Positions 31,066 through 38,071 of a stretch of 64,000 bases of DNA are shown here, piece after piece; position 1 is the first letter of the stretch, and each line of letters begins with the position of its first letter. Under the pieces are notes generated by a model, which worked only from the letters and a program-made list of their open reading frames with translations, had not been told where the DNA came from and ran no database searches. The position numbers were made by a program, and so were the translations under genes. Origin of the DNA: Sulfurimonas sp. HSL3-7. GTDB taxonomy: Bacteria > Campylobacterota > Campylobacteria > Campylobacterales > Sulfurimonadaceae. The stretch is taken from positions 2,790,001 to 2,854,000 of the forward strand of contig NZ_CP147919.1 of the NCBI RefSeq assembly GCF_039645985.1, in the 5' to 3' direction.

Positions 31066-31463
31066 CAGATCCGGGCACCTTGCCCCTCCCTGCGAGTAAT
31101 GATGCCGATATTATTGAACTTTTTCTGCTTTAGCGTATCAAGCAGAACGACAAAAAGATCAAACCTGGCCTCTTTGTCGCAGCTGATGTTTATCGGTGTC
31201 TGAGCGTCATATTTTGCGATACGGGCATCGATCTCTTTCAACTCTGTTCGGGTACCGTCGAAAAACATTTCCCCGTTCTCTTTGATCGTAATCATAATCT
31301 TTTTTTTGTGTTCTTGTTTATCGGCGCTTTTAGCACTCGGAAGCTCAACAGGTATGACCCCTTTGGCGACAAAGGTGGCCGTTGTCAGCACGATGACAAG
31401 CAGGACAAGCATGATATCGATGAAAGGGACGACATTGATCGATTCAAACTTTTTGATATTCAT
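31065..31463 (-). CDS. exbD: ExbD/TolR-family protein
   Basis: A 132-residue protein with one N-terminal membrane segment containing the conserved acidic residue in VVPFIDIMLVLLVIVL (Asp16), the proton-path residue of ExbD. A periplasmic domain follows. It forms the energising complex with ExbB for TonB. It overlaps exbB by 20 nt and the RND gene by 1 nt. Confidence 0.9.
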   Translation of the reverse strand: MNIKKFESINVVPFIDIMLVLLVIVLTTATFVAKGVIPVELPSAKSADKQEHKKKIMITIKENGEMFFDGTRTELKEIDARIAKYDAQTPINISCDKEARFDLFVVLLDTLKQKKFNNIGIITRREGQGARI

Positions 31464-31896
31464 CTTTTTCCTTTTGGATGATCTCCCATTTGGCTATCAG
31501 AACCTCCATCTTCCTGACAATGTGCGTATGAAAGAATATGGCCGGAATGGCGACAGCCAGCCCCATACCCGTTGCTTTCAATGCAAGTGCGAGTGAGGTC
31601 ATGATGCTTTTTGCATCCAGGTCACCGCTCTGGCCCATAACATAGAAGGTGATAATGATCCCGAAGACTGTTCCGAGCAGCCCGATGTAGGGTGCGTTGG
31701 AGCCGAATGAGGAGATGATGCTTGTGTTGTTGGTCAGATCGATCTCCAGTGCCTCTTTGAGTTTGTATTTCTCCAGATCGACCGTACGGAAAAACATCAA
31801 TCTTTCGATCCAGAACCATATCGTGAGGAAGCTCATAAAACCCAGTATCCCGATAACCCCGTAATCGAGGCCATCTTGTAATAATTCTATGTTCAT
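31444..31896 (-). CDS. exbB: ExbB/TolQ/MotA-family proton channel protein
   Basis: A 150-residue protein, short for ExbB, with three membrane segments (about 13-30, 67-88 and 100-125). The family signature SNAPYIGLLGTVFGIIITF (about 65-83) and ALALKATGMGLAVAIPAIFF (about 101-120) are clear. It drives TonB with ExbD. It is the first gene after an internal promoter with TTAACA repeats, so the exbBD-RND-tonB half can be expressed separately from the upstream redox genes. Confidence 0.9.
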   Translation of the reverse strand: MNIELLQDGLDYGVIGILGFMSFLTIWFWIERLMFFRTVDLEKYKLKEALEIDLTNNTSIISSFGSNAPYIGLLGTVFGIIITFYVMGQSGDLDAKSIMTSLALALKATGMGLAVAIPAIFFHTHIVRKMEVLIAKWEIIQKEKDEYQKV

Positions 31897-31922
31897 TATA
31901 CTAATCCTGTTTTTTTAGTTAT

Positions 31923-31954
31923 ATTTTATAAACAGAGTGTTAATTTTGTGTTAA
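31923..31954 (-). promoter_or_regulatory. TTAACA-type direct-repeat promoter, exbB unit
   Basis: On the minus strand two perfect TTAACA hexamers (31954-31949 and 31943-31938) are 11 bp apart and end 9 nt before TAAAAT (31928-31923), 27 nt upstream of exbB. It is nearly identical to the site before the TonB-dependent receptor gene. Confidence 0.8.
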
Positions 31955-31993
31955 TCCCATGTTCCGGTCGCGTTTCGGCCGTGCCTTTCCTCT

Positions 31994-32803
31994 CTATCCG
32001 TTCATCTTTTGATAGTCAAAAGAATCCGCTCCCAGAATGGCAGCACCGTAAGAGGTCGTGATCTGCGGGTGTTCCGGTATAAATATTTTTTTACCCAGCT
32101 CATTCTCTATGGCATTGACAAGCCCTCCATTCAGGGCAGGCCCCCCGTCAAAATAGATCCCCTCTCTGATACCGACCCTTTTGACCAGTTTAACGATTCT
32201 CTTCGCAATAGAGTAGTGCACACCGCAGACGATATCTTCGACATTGTGGTTGTTCCCCAGCAATCCTATGATCTCGGACTCTGCGAAAACGGCGCAGGTA
32301 CTGTTGATCGAAAGCGGGGTGCCGATGGCGTGAAAATGGCGCTCGCCCAGCTCTTCCACACCGATCTCGAGGTTCATCGCACAGGCATCAAGAAACTTTC
32401 CGGTCCCGGCCGCACACCGGTCGTTCATCGCAAAGTTCACGACATTTCCCGTATCATCGAGCGAGATCGCCTTGCTGTCCTGCCCGCCGATATTGATGAT
32501 CGTCTTAATCTCACCGAACTCCCTGGCTGCCGCGACGGCCCCGATGGCATTCGCCGTTATCTCGCTGATGTTCTCGTCCGCCTCTTTGAAGAGTTTCCGG
32601 CCATACCCCGTTGCCACGGTGTAGACAATCTCCTCCTTTGCGATCTTCAGCTCCCTGAGCAGGTCATCGAGCGTCTGGTGCGCATATTTGTAAAACATGC
32701 TGCCGCTACCGCTGATCCGCTGTCCAACCAATGCTCTGTTTTCATCAATGATGGTTATTTTGATGGCCGTAGAGCCTATATCGATACCGGCAAAATAGTT
32801 CAT
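31994..32803 (-). CDS. ATP-dependent activator of a double-cubane/2-hydroxyacyl-CoA dehydratase-like enzyme
   Basis: A 269-residue member of the BadF/HgdC ASKHA ATPase family. The phosphate-binding motif GIDIGSTAIK (6-15) and INIGGQDSKA (about 103-112) are present. The two cysteines that would bridge one [4Fe-4S] cluster across a homodimer are C130 in NDRCAAGTGKF and C170 in NSTCAVFAESEI. Such activators inject electrons at very low potential into a partner, coupled to ATP hydrolysis. The partner is the gene just upstream, which overlaps by 4 nt. Known relatives include HgdC and the double-cubane activator of Carboxydothermus; E. coli YjiL is a homologue of unknown role. Confidence 0.88.
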   Translation of the reverse strand: MNYFAGIDIGSTAIKITIIDENRALVGQRISGSGSMFYKYAHQTLDDLLRELKIAKEEIVYTVATGYGRKLFKEADENISEITANAIGAVAAAREFGEIKTIINIGGQDSKAISLDDTGNVVNFAMNDRCAAGTGKFLDACAMNLEIGVEELGERHFHAIGTPLSINSTCAVFAESEIIGLLGNNHNVEDIVCGVHYSIAKRIVKLVKRVGIREGIYFDGGPALNGGLVNAIENELGKKIFIPEHPQITTSYGAAILGADSFDYQKMNG

Positions 32804-34077
32804 CTTCTCTTCCTGTTCTTTATTTTCAGAGACTCGACAAAGGCTTCAACCCTTGTACTGAGCTGCCCGTGCTGGGACGGGCTGTAGTCACTCTCGATGT
32901 AGAGAATGGAGATCCCCTCTTTCTCCATTGCCTCCAGCACGCTTCGCTGTTCAAGCTCGTAGACCGTACACCCGGCAAAAGCCTGATAGATCACCCCGTC
33001 GGCATTGTGTGACTTTACCAGTTCGATGATGCGCCGTATGCGGTCATCGTTTTTGGTGAAGACAGGGCAGGTGCAGGCTTTCAGGTATTTGTCCGCCAGC
33101 GAATCGATCATATCGTTCACAAACCACTCATCGACAGCGACCCTGTCGTTAAACATCCGGTTCGAGCTGCAGGTCTCGTCCGCAACGATGATCGCGTCCG
33201 ACTCCTCAATGATCAGGGGGATCTTGTAGTTCGGGAAGATCGGGGGCGAACCGGTATAAACGATCCTTGGGCTCACCCTTCCGGCGGCATGCACCTTCTC
33301 TTTTGCTCTCTGTTCAAGTTCCTCGACAAGCGCTTCGGTCGCCTCTATCCAGCTGTCTATTCTGTCGAAGAAAAAAGCGTTTGTGACCAGGAACATATCA
33401 TTGCCGAGGATCGGCACGGCGCTGCTCTTTCTCAGCTCGCTGAGTTGATGGTAAAGCGACTGCGCATAGCCTATTTTTGAGATGGAGGCTCTCAGCTTTT
33501 TTCTGCTCAGTTTCTTGCCCGTTTTGGCAGAGAGGTCAGCAGAAAAGCCCCTGATACTTCGCCGGAAAAACTCCCGGCTGATCTCGCTCTCTTTTGTTCT
33601 CGGAAAATCGACGTCAACCACATCGTAGCCGAACCCCTCGATGGTACTGCCCGCCTTTGTCTTTTGGTCGCAGGTCGTCGGCGAGTAGATCATATCGGGC
33701 CTGTCCGTGATGTTCTTCGATGCCAGATGGCCCACGCTCGCCTTGACCAGCGGGCATGATTTCTGAGGCAGAAGATCGCTGCCGATCTCATCGTCCGTAT
33801 AGAAACCGTTGCAGAGGCGTATCGGCACGCCGTCGAGCGCATAGATGATCTCCGAGGGGATCTGAATACACATCGTCCCGACTTTTACTTTGTCGCTGTG
33901 CAGCGCTTTCTGATGGCAATAGACCTCTTCAAAGAGATCATAGAAATAGCCCATCGCTTTCGGCGGCTCTTTGAAGGACTCTTTCAGGGTGTTCAAGACC
34001 GTTATCGCCTCCATAGCCTTGTGCCGGTTCTGTTTCTCGGCGGGTGTCTCTATCTCGCGGTTGAGCCGGTTACTCAT
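32800..34077 (-). CDS. HgdB/double-cubane-cluster-protein-like reductase component
   Basis: A 425-residue protein of the 2-hydroxyglutaryl-CoA dehydratase D-component family. Nine cysteines are visible at 54, 70, 89, 108, 136, 303, 335, 337 and 370, several in family-type contexts (GTMCIQIP, QKSCPLVKA, YSPTTCDQK, ADETCSSN, CTCPVF). There is only one subunit gene, not the HgdA/HgdB pair. That favours the homodimeric double-cubane-cluster proteins, which carry an [8Fe-9S] cluster and reduce small molecules, over an acyl-CoA dehydratase. E. coli YjiM is another single-subunit relative. It overlaps both neighbours. The physiological substrate is unknown. Confidence 0.82.
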   Translation of the reverse strand: MSNRLNREIETPAEKQNRHKAMEAITVLNTLKESFKEPPKAMGYFYDLFEEVYCHQKALHSDKVKVGTMCIQIPSEIIYALDGVPIRLCNGFYTDDEIGSDLLPQKSCPLVKASVGHLASKNITDRPDMIYSPTTCDQKTKAGSTIEGFGYDVVDVDFPRTKESEISREFFRRSIRGFSADLSAKTGKKLSRKKLRASISKIGYAQSLYHQLSELRKSSAVPILGNDMFLVTNAFFFDRIDSWIEATEALVEELEQRAKEKVHAAGRVSPRIVYTGSPPIFPNYKIPLIIEESDAIIVADETCSSNRMFNDRVAVDEWFVNDMIDSLADKYLKACTCPVFTKNDDRIRRIIELVKSHNADGVIYQAFAGCTVYELEQRSVLEAMEKEGISILYIESDYSPSQHGQLSTRVEAFVESLKIKNRKRR

Positions 34078-35056
34078 CTCTATCTCCCTTCGGTTTTTCT
34101 ATCCCCATTCTCTTTTCAAACCCCTGCCTCGTCGAGCTGAATGCTTTGAGATTCAAAATATCAAAATGCAACGCATCATCCTCGGGACATGCCGCCACAC
34201 ATTTCAGACACAGAATACAGTCATCCCTGAGTATATCCGTGCTTGTCACATCATCCGCAATATCTTTTATCTGCATATCGCAGACACTGTAGCAGTCGCC
34301 GCAACGGGTGCATTTGCTCCCCTCTTTCCTAAGCTTTACGATCGAGGACCTGGCGAAGATGAAGTGCAGGGCGCTCATCGGACAGAAGAAGCAGAAAAAG
34401 CGTTTTTTGACAAAACTACCGGCCAGAAAAAGCCCTGCAAATATCATCCCGATGGCCGTCAGGACCATCGCCGTCTTTGTCGAGAAGTCTATCGCCCACT
34501 GCGAAAAGTCCCCACTGAACATGGGGCTTATGATACGGGCAGGGCATATCTGGCAGAAGGCGGAGGACCACTCGCCTCCGAGAACACCGACACCTATCAG
34601 TAGCGGCACCATAAGCACGATCGCCAGAAAGATATATTTGATTTTTGAAAGTTTCTCAAACTGCTGCTGTGTATAGGTCGAATACCTGATCCCCAGACTC
34701 TTTCTAAGCGCAGTCAGCCAGTCCTGGAATGTTCCAAACGGACAGACATACCCGCACCAGGCTTTGTTCAAAAAGATAAACCAGAAGAGAAAGGTCAGCA
34801 CGCCGAAGAGTACGGCGATCCCTGCGCCGCCGAGCAGGATCTTCGCAGGCATGGCGAGCTGATGCTGCAGAGGCATAAGATAGCAGGCCCCGCCGCTCTG
34901 GGCGTTGTATGGGCAGGCAAAAATAGGCAGTTTGGACCCAAGATCCACGGCAAAATAGCCGCCGTAGACAAAAAGGATGAAAGAGACCAGCTGTATCCAG
35001 AACCGCACTTTGGCAAGGTTCATGTTGTTGATCAGATCTTTTACTTTACGCTTCAT
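34070..35056 (-). CDS. NapH-like membrane polyferredoxin
   Basis: A 328-residue protein with about five membrane segments. It has cytoplasmic-type cysteine motifs CGYVCPFGTFQDW (about 117-129), CQICPA (about 187-192) and CFFCPMSALHF (about 245-255), followed by two [4Fe-4S] motifs CTRCGDCYSVC (about 273-283) and CILCLKCVAAC (about 303-313). It resembles NapH, which passes electrons from quinol. No nap genes are present. Its overlaps with the larger polyferredoxin and the double-cubane-like gene suggest it hands electrons to the cytoplasmic reductase system; that is inference. Confidence 0.84.
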   Translation of the reverse strand: MKRKVKDLINNMNLAKVRFWIQLVSFILFVYGGYFAVDLGSKLPIFACPYNAQSGGACYLMPLQHQLAMPAKILLGGAGIAVLFGVLTFLFWFIFLNKAWCGYVCPFGTFQDWLTALRKSLGIRYSTYTQQQFEKLSKIKYIFLAIVLMVPLLIGVGVLGGEWSSAFCQICPARIISPMFSGDFSQWAIDFSTKTAMVLTAIGMIFAGLFLAGSFVKKRFFCFFCPMSALHFIFARSSIVKLRKEGSKCTRCGDCYSVCDMQIKDIADDVTSTDILRDDCILCLKCVAACPEDDALHFDILNLKAFSSTRQGFEKRMGIEKPKGDRDE

Positions 35057-37385
35057 ATCTCAGCTCGCTAAAGGGTTTTGTCCTGTTTCTGCGGAATCGG
35101 TACACAACCGTTCCCGAAATAAGAAACGCCAGTGTGATCAGCATAAGCGCATAACCGTATGACTCATAGTCGCTGCTGTTCGGATAGAAGTAGACCGGAT
35201 AGGTCAGAATATACGTCTCGTCTGCTCTGGGCGCATGGGTCAATGTGACGAGAAGCTCCCCTTGGTGGCGCTTGTCAAACGCGTTCCACTCCGGAAAATA
35301 GTCTCTGATAATGGTGAACCTGGCGATCCCTTTTTCGTCTGTTCTGATCTTTTTGACCCAGCCGCTCCCCGTCGATACGGTGATCTCCGCGTCGACAAGA
35401 GGGCTGTTTTTGAAGAGTGCCTGAAAGGCAAGCTCGTCGCCCATGGCGTGTCTGTAGAAGAAGCTCTCCTCTCTGTCGTTTTTGATTCTCAGCAGGTCTA
35501 TTTTCGTCCTATCGGTATAGAGCGCTCTTTTTACCTCTTGCGTATAACGTTCTTCACTCCCGTGGCGACCGTTAAGATACTCCAGTTTTGCGACTTTGTA
35601 GAAGAGCTTTCCGTCTCTTACTAGCTCATTTTTGGCATAAATGGTGTAATAACCGTTTCTTGGAACCTCAAAAATGTATGCCGCACCGCTGAGCGGGTGG
35701 TCAACCTTTGCATCTTTCAGATTTTGCTCCGTATCGTAGTAAAAAACCTCGATATCCGTCGCCGGCACCGTTCTCTTCTCTTTGAGATCGTCTCCGTACG
35801 CCAGCCATGATTTTTTTGTCGGAACGGCACCTTTACCGCCGGCGCCATGTGATCCCATACCGCCGCCATACGCCTTTGCTTTTTGCGCGGGATCGCTCAG
35901 CGTGAAGTAGATCGGCGCGTCATCTTTCAGCTTCACGGCCGGCCATTCTGCTGTCGCGGCAGGTTTGGCTCGGTTTGTCCCGCCGTGCATAGTGCTTTTG
36001 GCACCGTGGCTTCCGTGTCCGCCCTGTTTCGCGCCGTAGGTCTTGAAGACATAACCTGAGTAGGCGTTCAGACCGATAAAAAAGAAGATCAGTAACGAGG
36101 CAAAAACATAGCCGAATATCTTTCTTACCCGTGAAGCCTCGATCAGTTTCAGGCGTTTGTAGATCAAGATAAACGCCCAGACAACGCCGATCCATTTGAG
36201 CAGGCCGAAATAACCGAGCCAGCCGTCACCCCGGTGTGCCAACGGCGAGACCTCTGCGACAAAACCGAAAGCCTGCGCAAAACCGGTTACGATCTCCTGG
36301 TAATCATGTGTAAAAAAGCTACCCAGCGTATGGCCCAGCGAGCCCAAAATAAAAAGCGGTGCATAGCCGTAACCCAGTGTCGAAAAGGTGGTCGAATACT
36401 CTTTTTTCAGTGTCTTTGATGCCAAAAAAAGTCCGAGCATGGAGAAAAAGACGGTCAACAGCAGCGCGTAGCCAAAGGCGAATCCGCCCGCGTATTCACT
36501 CATCCCAAAGTATTCGGCCGTCCTGTTCCAGATCATCGTGTCGGCGATGTTGGTTCGGTTAAGTCCATGGGCAAAACTCATCGAGATAGGAATGGAACCC
36601 AGTATAAGGATGTAGGTCCATACCTCTGCATTCAGGGTCTTGAACTTGCTGAAAAGCTGCTCTGAGGGTTTCGTGATCGAAAACTTCACCGCTTCACAGG
36701 CCCCGGCACACTCCATGCAGAGCGTACAGTCATCGGCCTGGTTCTTCTTCGCAAAACTGAAAGGCTTGAGGTTGTACGGGCATGCCGAGGCGCACTCAAA
36801 GGTCCGGCACTCACTGCAGCTGTCGGTATAGGTCTCCAGCTTTGTAAAAGAGAGCTTGTCGTACGCTCTGGTCAGGGTGCCGATAGGGCAGATATATTTA
36901 CAGTAGCTCATCTCTTTGTAGAGGTAGTAGAAGAGAAAAGCGAGCAGCGTCATCCCGCTGAACATCGCCGCTGTCGCAAGCGGCGATTTCCAGAACGAAG
37001 GGAAGGTGTAGTAGATGCCCCACCACCCGATAACGAGCAGAAGAATACCGATGTAGCGGTTCTGCATCCATTTGGGCATCGTTTTTTTAAGCCCGAGTTT
37101 CGTGATATATTTTCCAAAAAAACCGTGCGGACAGATGCCGCAGAAGATCCGTCCGAAGCTCGGCAGCGTCGCCACCATAAAAAGTGCCCAGAAGATGCCC
37201 CAGAAAAGTGCTCCCGTAAAGATATTCTCTTTGCCCGGATGGGCAAAACCGAAATAGAGCGCATAGAAGAAGAATGCCGCTACGACGACTCTGAGCGTCA
37301 TTAAGAAGGTTCTGTTTTTAAACAGAAAGCCCAAAAGAGGTTTGTCAAAAAGATCGTTTTTGTCTCTTTTTATAAAATCTACCAT
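35046..37385 (-). CDS. Polyferredoxin fused to a periplasmic Ig-like/DUF4198-type domain
   Basis: A 779-residue protein. Residues 1-250 are a NosR/CcoG-type polyferredoxin: FCGICPHGFFGK (about 81-92), CKYICPIGTL (about 162-171), CSECRTFECASACP (about 190-203) and CTLCMECAGACE (about 218-229). Further membrane segments fill about 260-450. A Gly/His-rich linker follows, with GGHGSHGAK (about 464) and GGGMGSHGAGGKG (about 515). The C-terminal periplasmic part (about 540-740) has beta-rich sequence like the DUF4198 domains in nickel/cobalt uptake, then a last membrane anchor (about 745-765). The layout suggests electron transfer across the membrane to a periplasmic metal site. CcoG, a relative, is a cupric reductase; the metal here is unknown. 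Confidence 0.75.
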   Translation of the reverse strand: MVDFIKRDKNDLFDKPLLGFLFKNRTFLMTLRVVVAAFFFYALYFGFAHPGKENIFTGALFWGIFWALFMVATLPSFGRIFCGICPHGFFGKYITKLGLKKTMPKWMQNRYIGILLLVIGWWGIYYTFPSFWKSPLATAAMFSGMTLLAFLFYYLYKEMSYCKYICPIGTLTRAYDKLSFTKLETYTDSCSECRTFECASACPYNLKPFSFAKKNQADDCTLCMECAGACEAVKFSITKPSEQLFSKFKTLNAEVWTYILILGSIPISMSFAHGLNRTNIADTMIWNRTAEYFGMSEYAGGFAFGYALLLTVFFSMLGLFLASKTLKKEYSTTFSTLGYGYAPLFILGSLGHTLGSFFTHDYQEIVTGFAQAFGFVAEVSPLAHRGDGWLGYFGLLKWIGVVWAFILIYKRLKLIEASRVRKIFGYVFASLLIFFFIGLNAYSGYVFKTYGAKQGGHGSHGAKSTMHGGTNRAKPAATAEWPAVKLKDDAPIYFTLSDPAQKAKAYGGGMGSHGAGGKGAVPTKKSWLAYGDDLKEKRTVPATDIEVFYYDTEQNLKDAKVDHPLSGAAYIFEVPRNGYYTIYAKNELVRDGKLFYKVAKLEYLNGRHGSEERYTQEVKRALYTDRTKIDLLRIKNDREESFFYRHAMGDELAFQALFKNSPLVDAEITVSTGSGWVKKIRTDEKGIARFTIIRDYFPEWNAFDKRHQGELLVTLTHAPRADETYILTYPVYFYPNSSDYESYGYALMLITLAFLISGTVVYRFRRNRTKPFSELRYEA

Positions 37386-37398
37386 TGTCTACCTTTTT

Positions 37399-38061
37399 TT
37401 ACAGTCTGATCTGACCGTTTACTATCAAAATACCGACAGCCGTCAAAAGCAGCGCTGCCGTGATCTCAATGCCCTTCGTATATCTTTTGAACTCTGTCAA
37501 CAGCCCCCGCACGACATTGGAAAGAAAAAATCCGTAAAACAGAAACGGCACAAGCACCGCACCCGCCCCGAAAGATACCCCCATGCCGACAGCGTTCAAA
37601 ACAGAGCCGCTGTTCGCACTCAATGCGACAAGGGTCAAAACGGGGGCGCACGGGTTTATCGAGACCAGTGCGCCGATCCCGAACAGCCCGAACAGGCTCT
37701 CTGTATGCTTTTTAGGTGCAGTTGGATTGGAGGTGCAGGCTTTTCTCTTGCTGTAAAAGACCCTGTAGAACATAAAAAGGCCCATAACCAATGTCACTGT
37801 CCCCAAAATCCCTTGGAACAGTGCGTTATCGTCGAGTACCGCTTTGACAAATCCCGCACCGCCCAAGGCTAAAACAGCGATCACACTGTAGGTAAAGATG
37901 CGGCCGAGGCTAAAGGGTAAAATGACACGCATAGACTGTTTCACACTCTCTGCGTTGGTCACCAGAAGAGGTGTCAGAAAGGGCATGCAGGCAAACATAC
38001 AGGCCGTACTGCCGTAAGAGAGCCCGACAATAAATAGCGAGAAAAAGGTCATGCTCTGCAT
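37399..38061 (-). CDS. CcdA/TauE-SafE-like membrane protein with paired cysteines
   Basis: A 220-residue protein with about six membrane segments. Cys21 and Cys25 lie in the first (STACMFACMPFLTPL) and a further Cys in NPCAPVLTLV (about 137) in a later one. This resembles the DsbD/CcdA fold, which moves reducing equivalents from cytoplasmic thioredoxin to the periplasm. Pipelines would call it sulfite exporter TauE/SafE or cytochrome c biogenesis protein. Similar proteins accompany CcoG/FixG polyferredoxins in copper handling. It lies 10 nt after the receptor gene and 13 nt before the polyferredoxin. Confidence 0.74.
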   Translation of the reverse strand: MQSMTFFSLFIVGLSYGSTACMFACMPFLTPLLVTNAESVKQSMRVILPFSLGRIFTYSVIAVLALGGAGFVKAVLDDNALFQGILGTVTLVMGLFMFYRVFYSKRKACTSNPTAPKKHTESLFGLFGIGALVSINPCAPVLTLVALSANSGSVLNAVGMGVSFGAGAVLVPFLFYGFFLSNVVRGLLTEFKRYTKGIEITAALLLTAVGILIVNGQIRL

Positions 38062-38071
38062 GCTGGACTAC

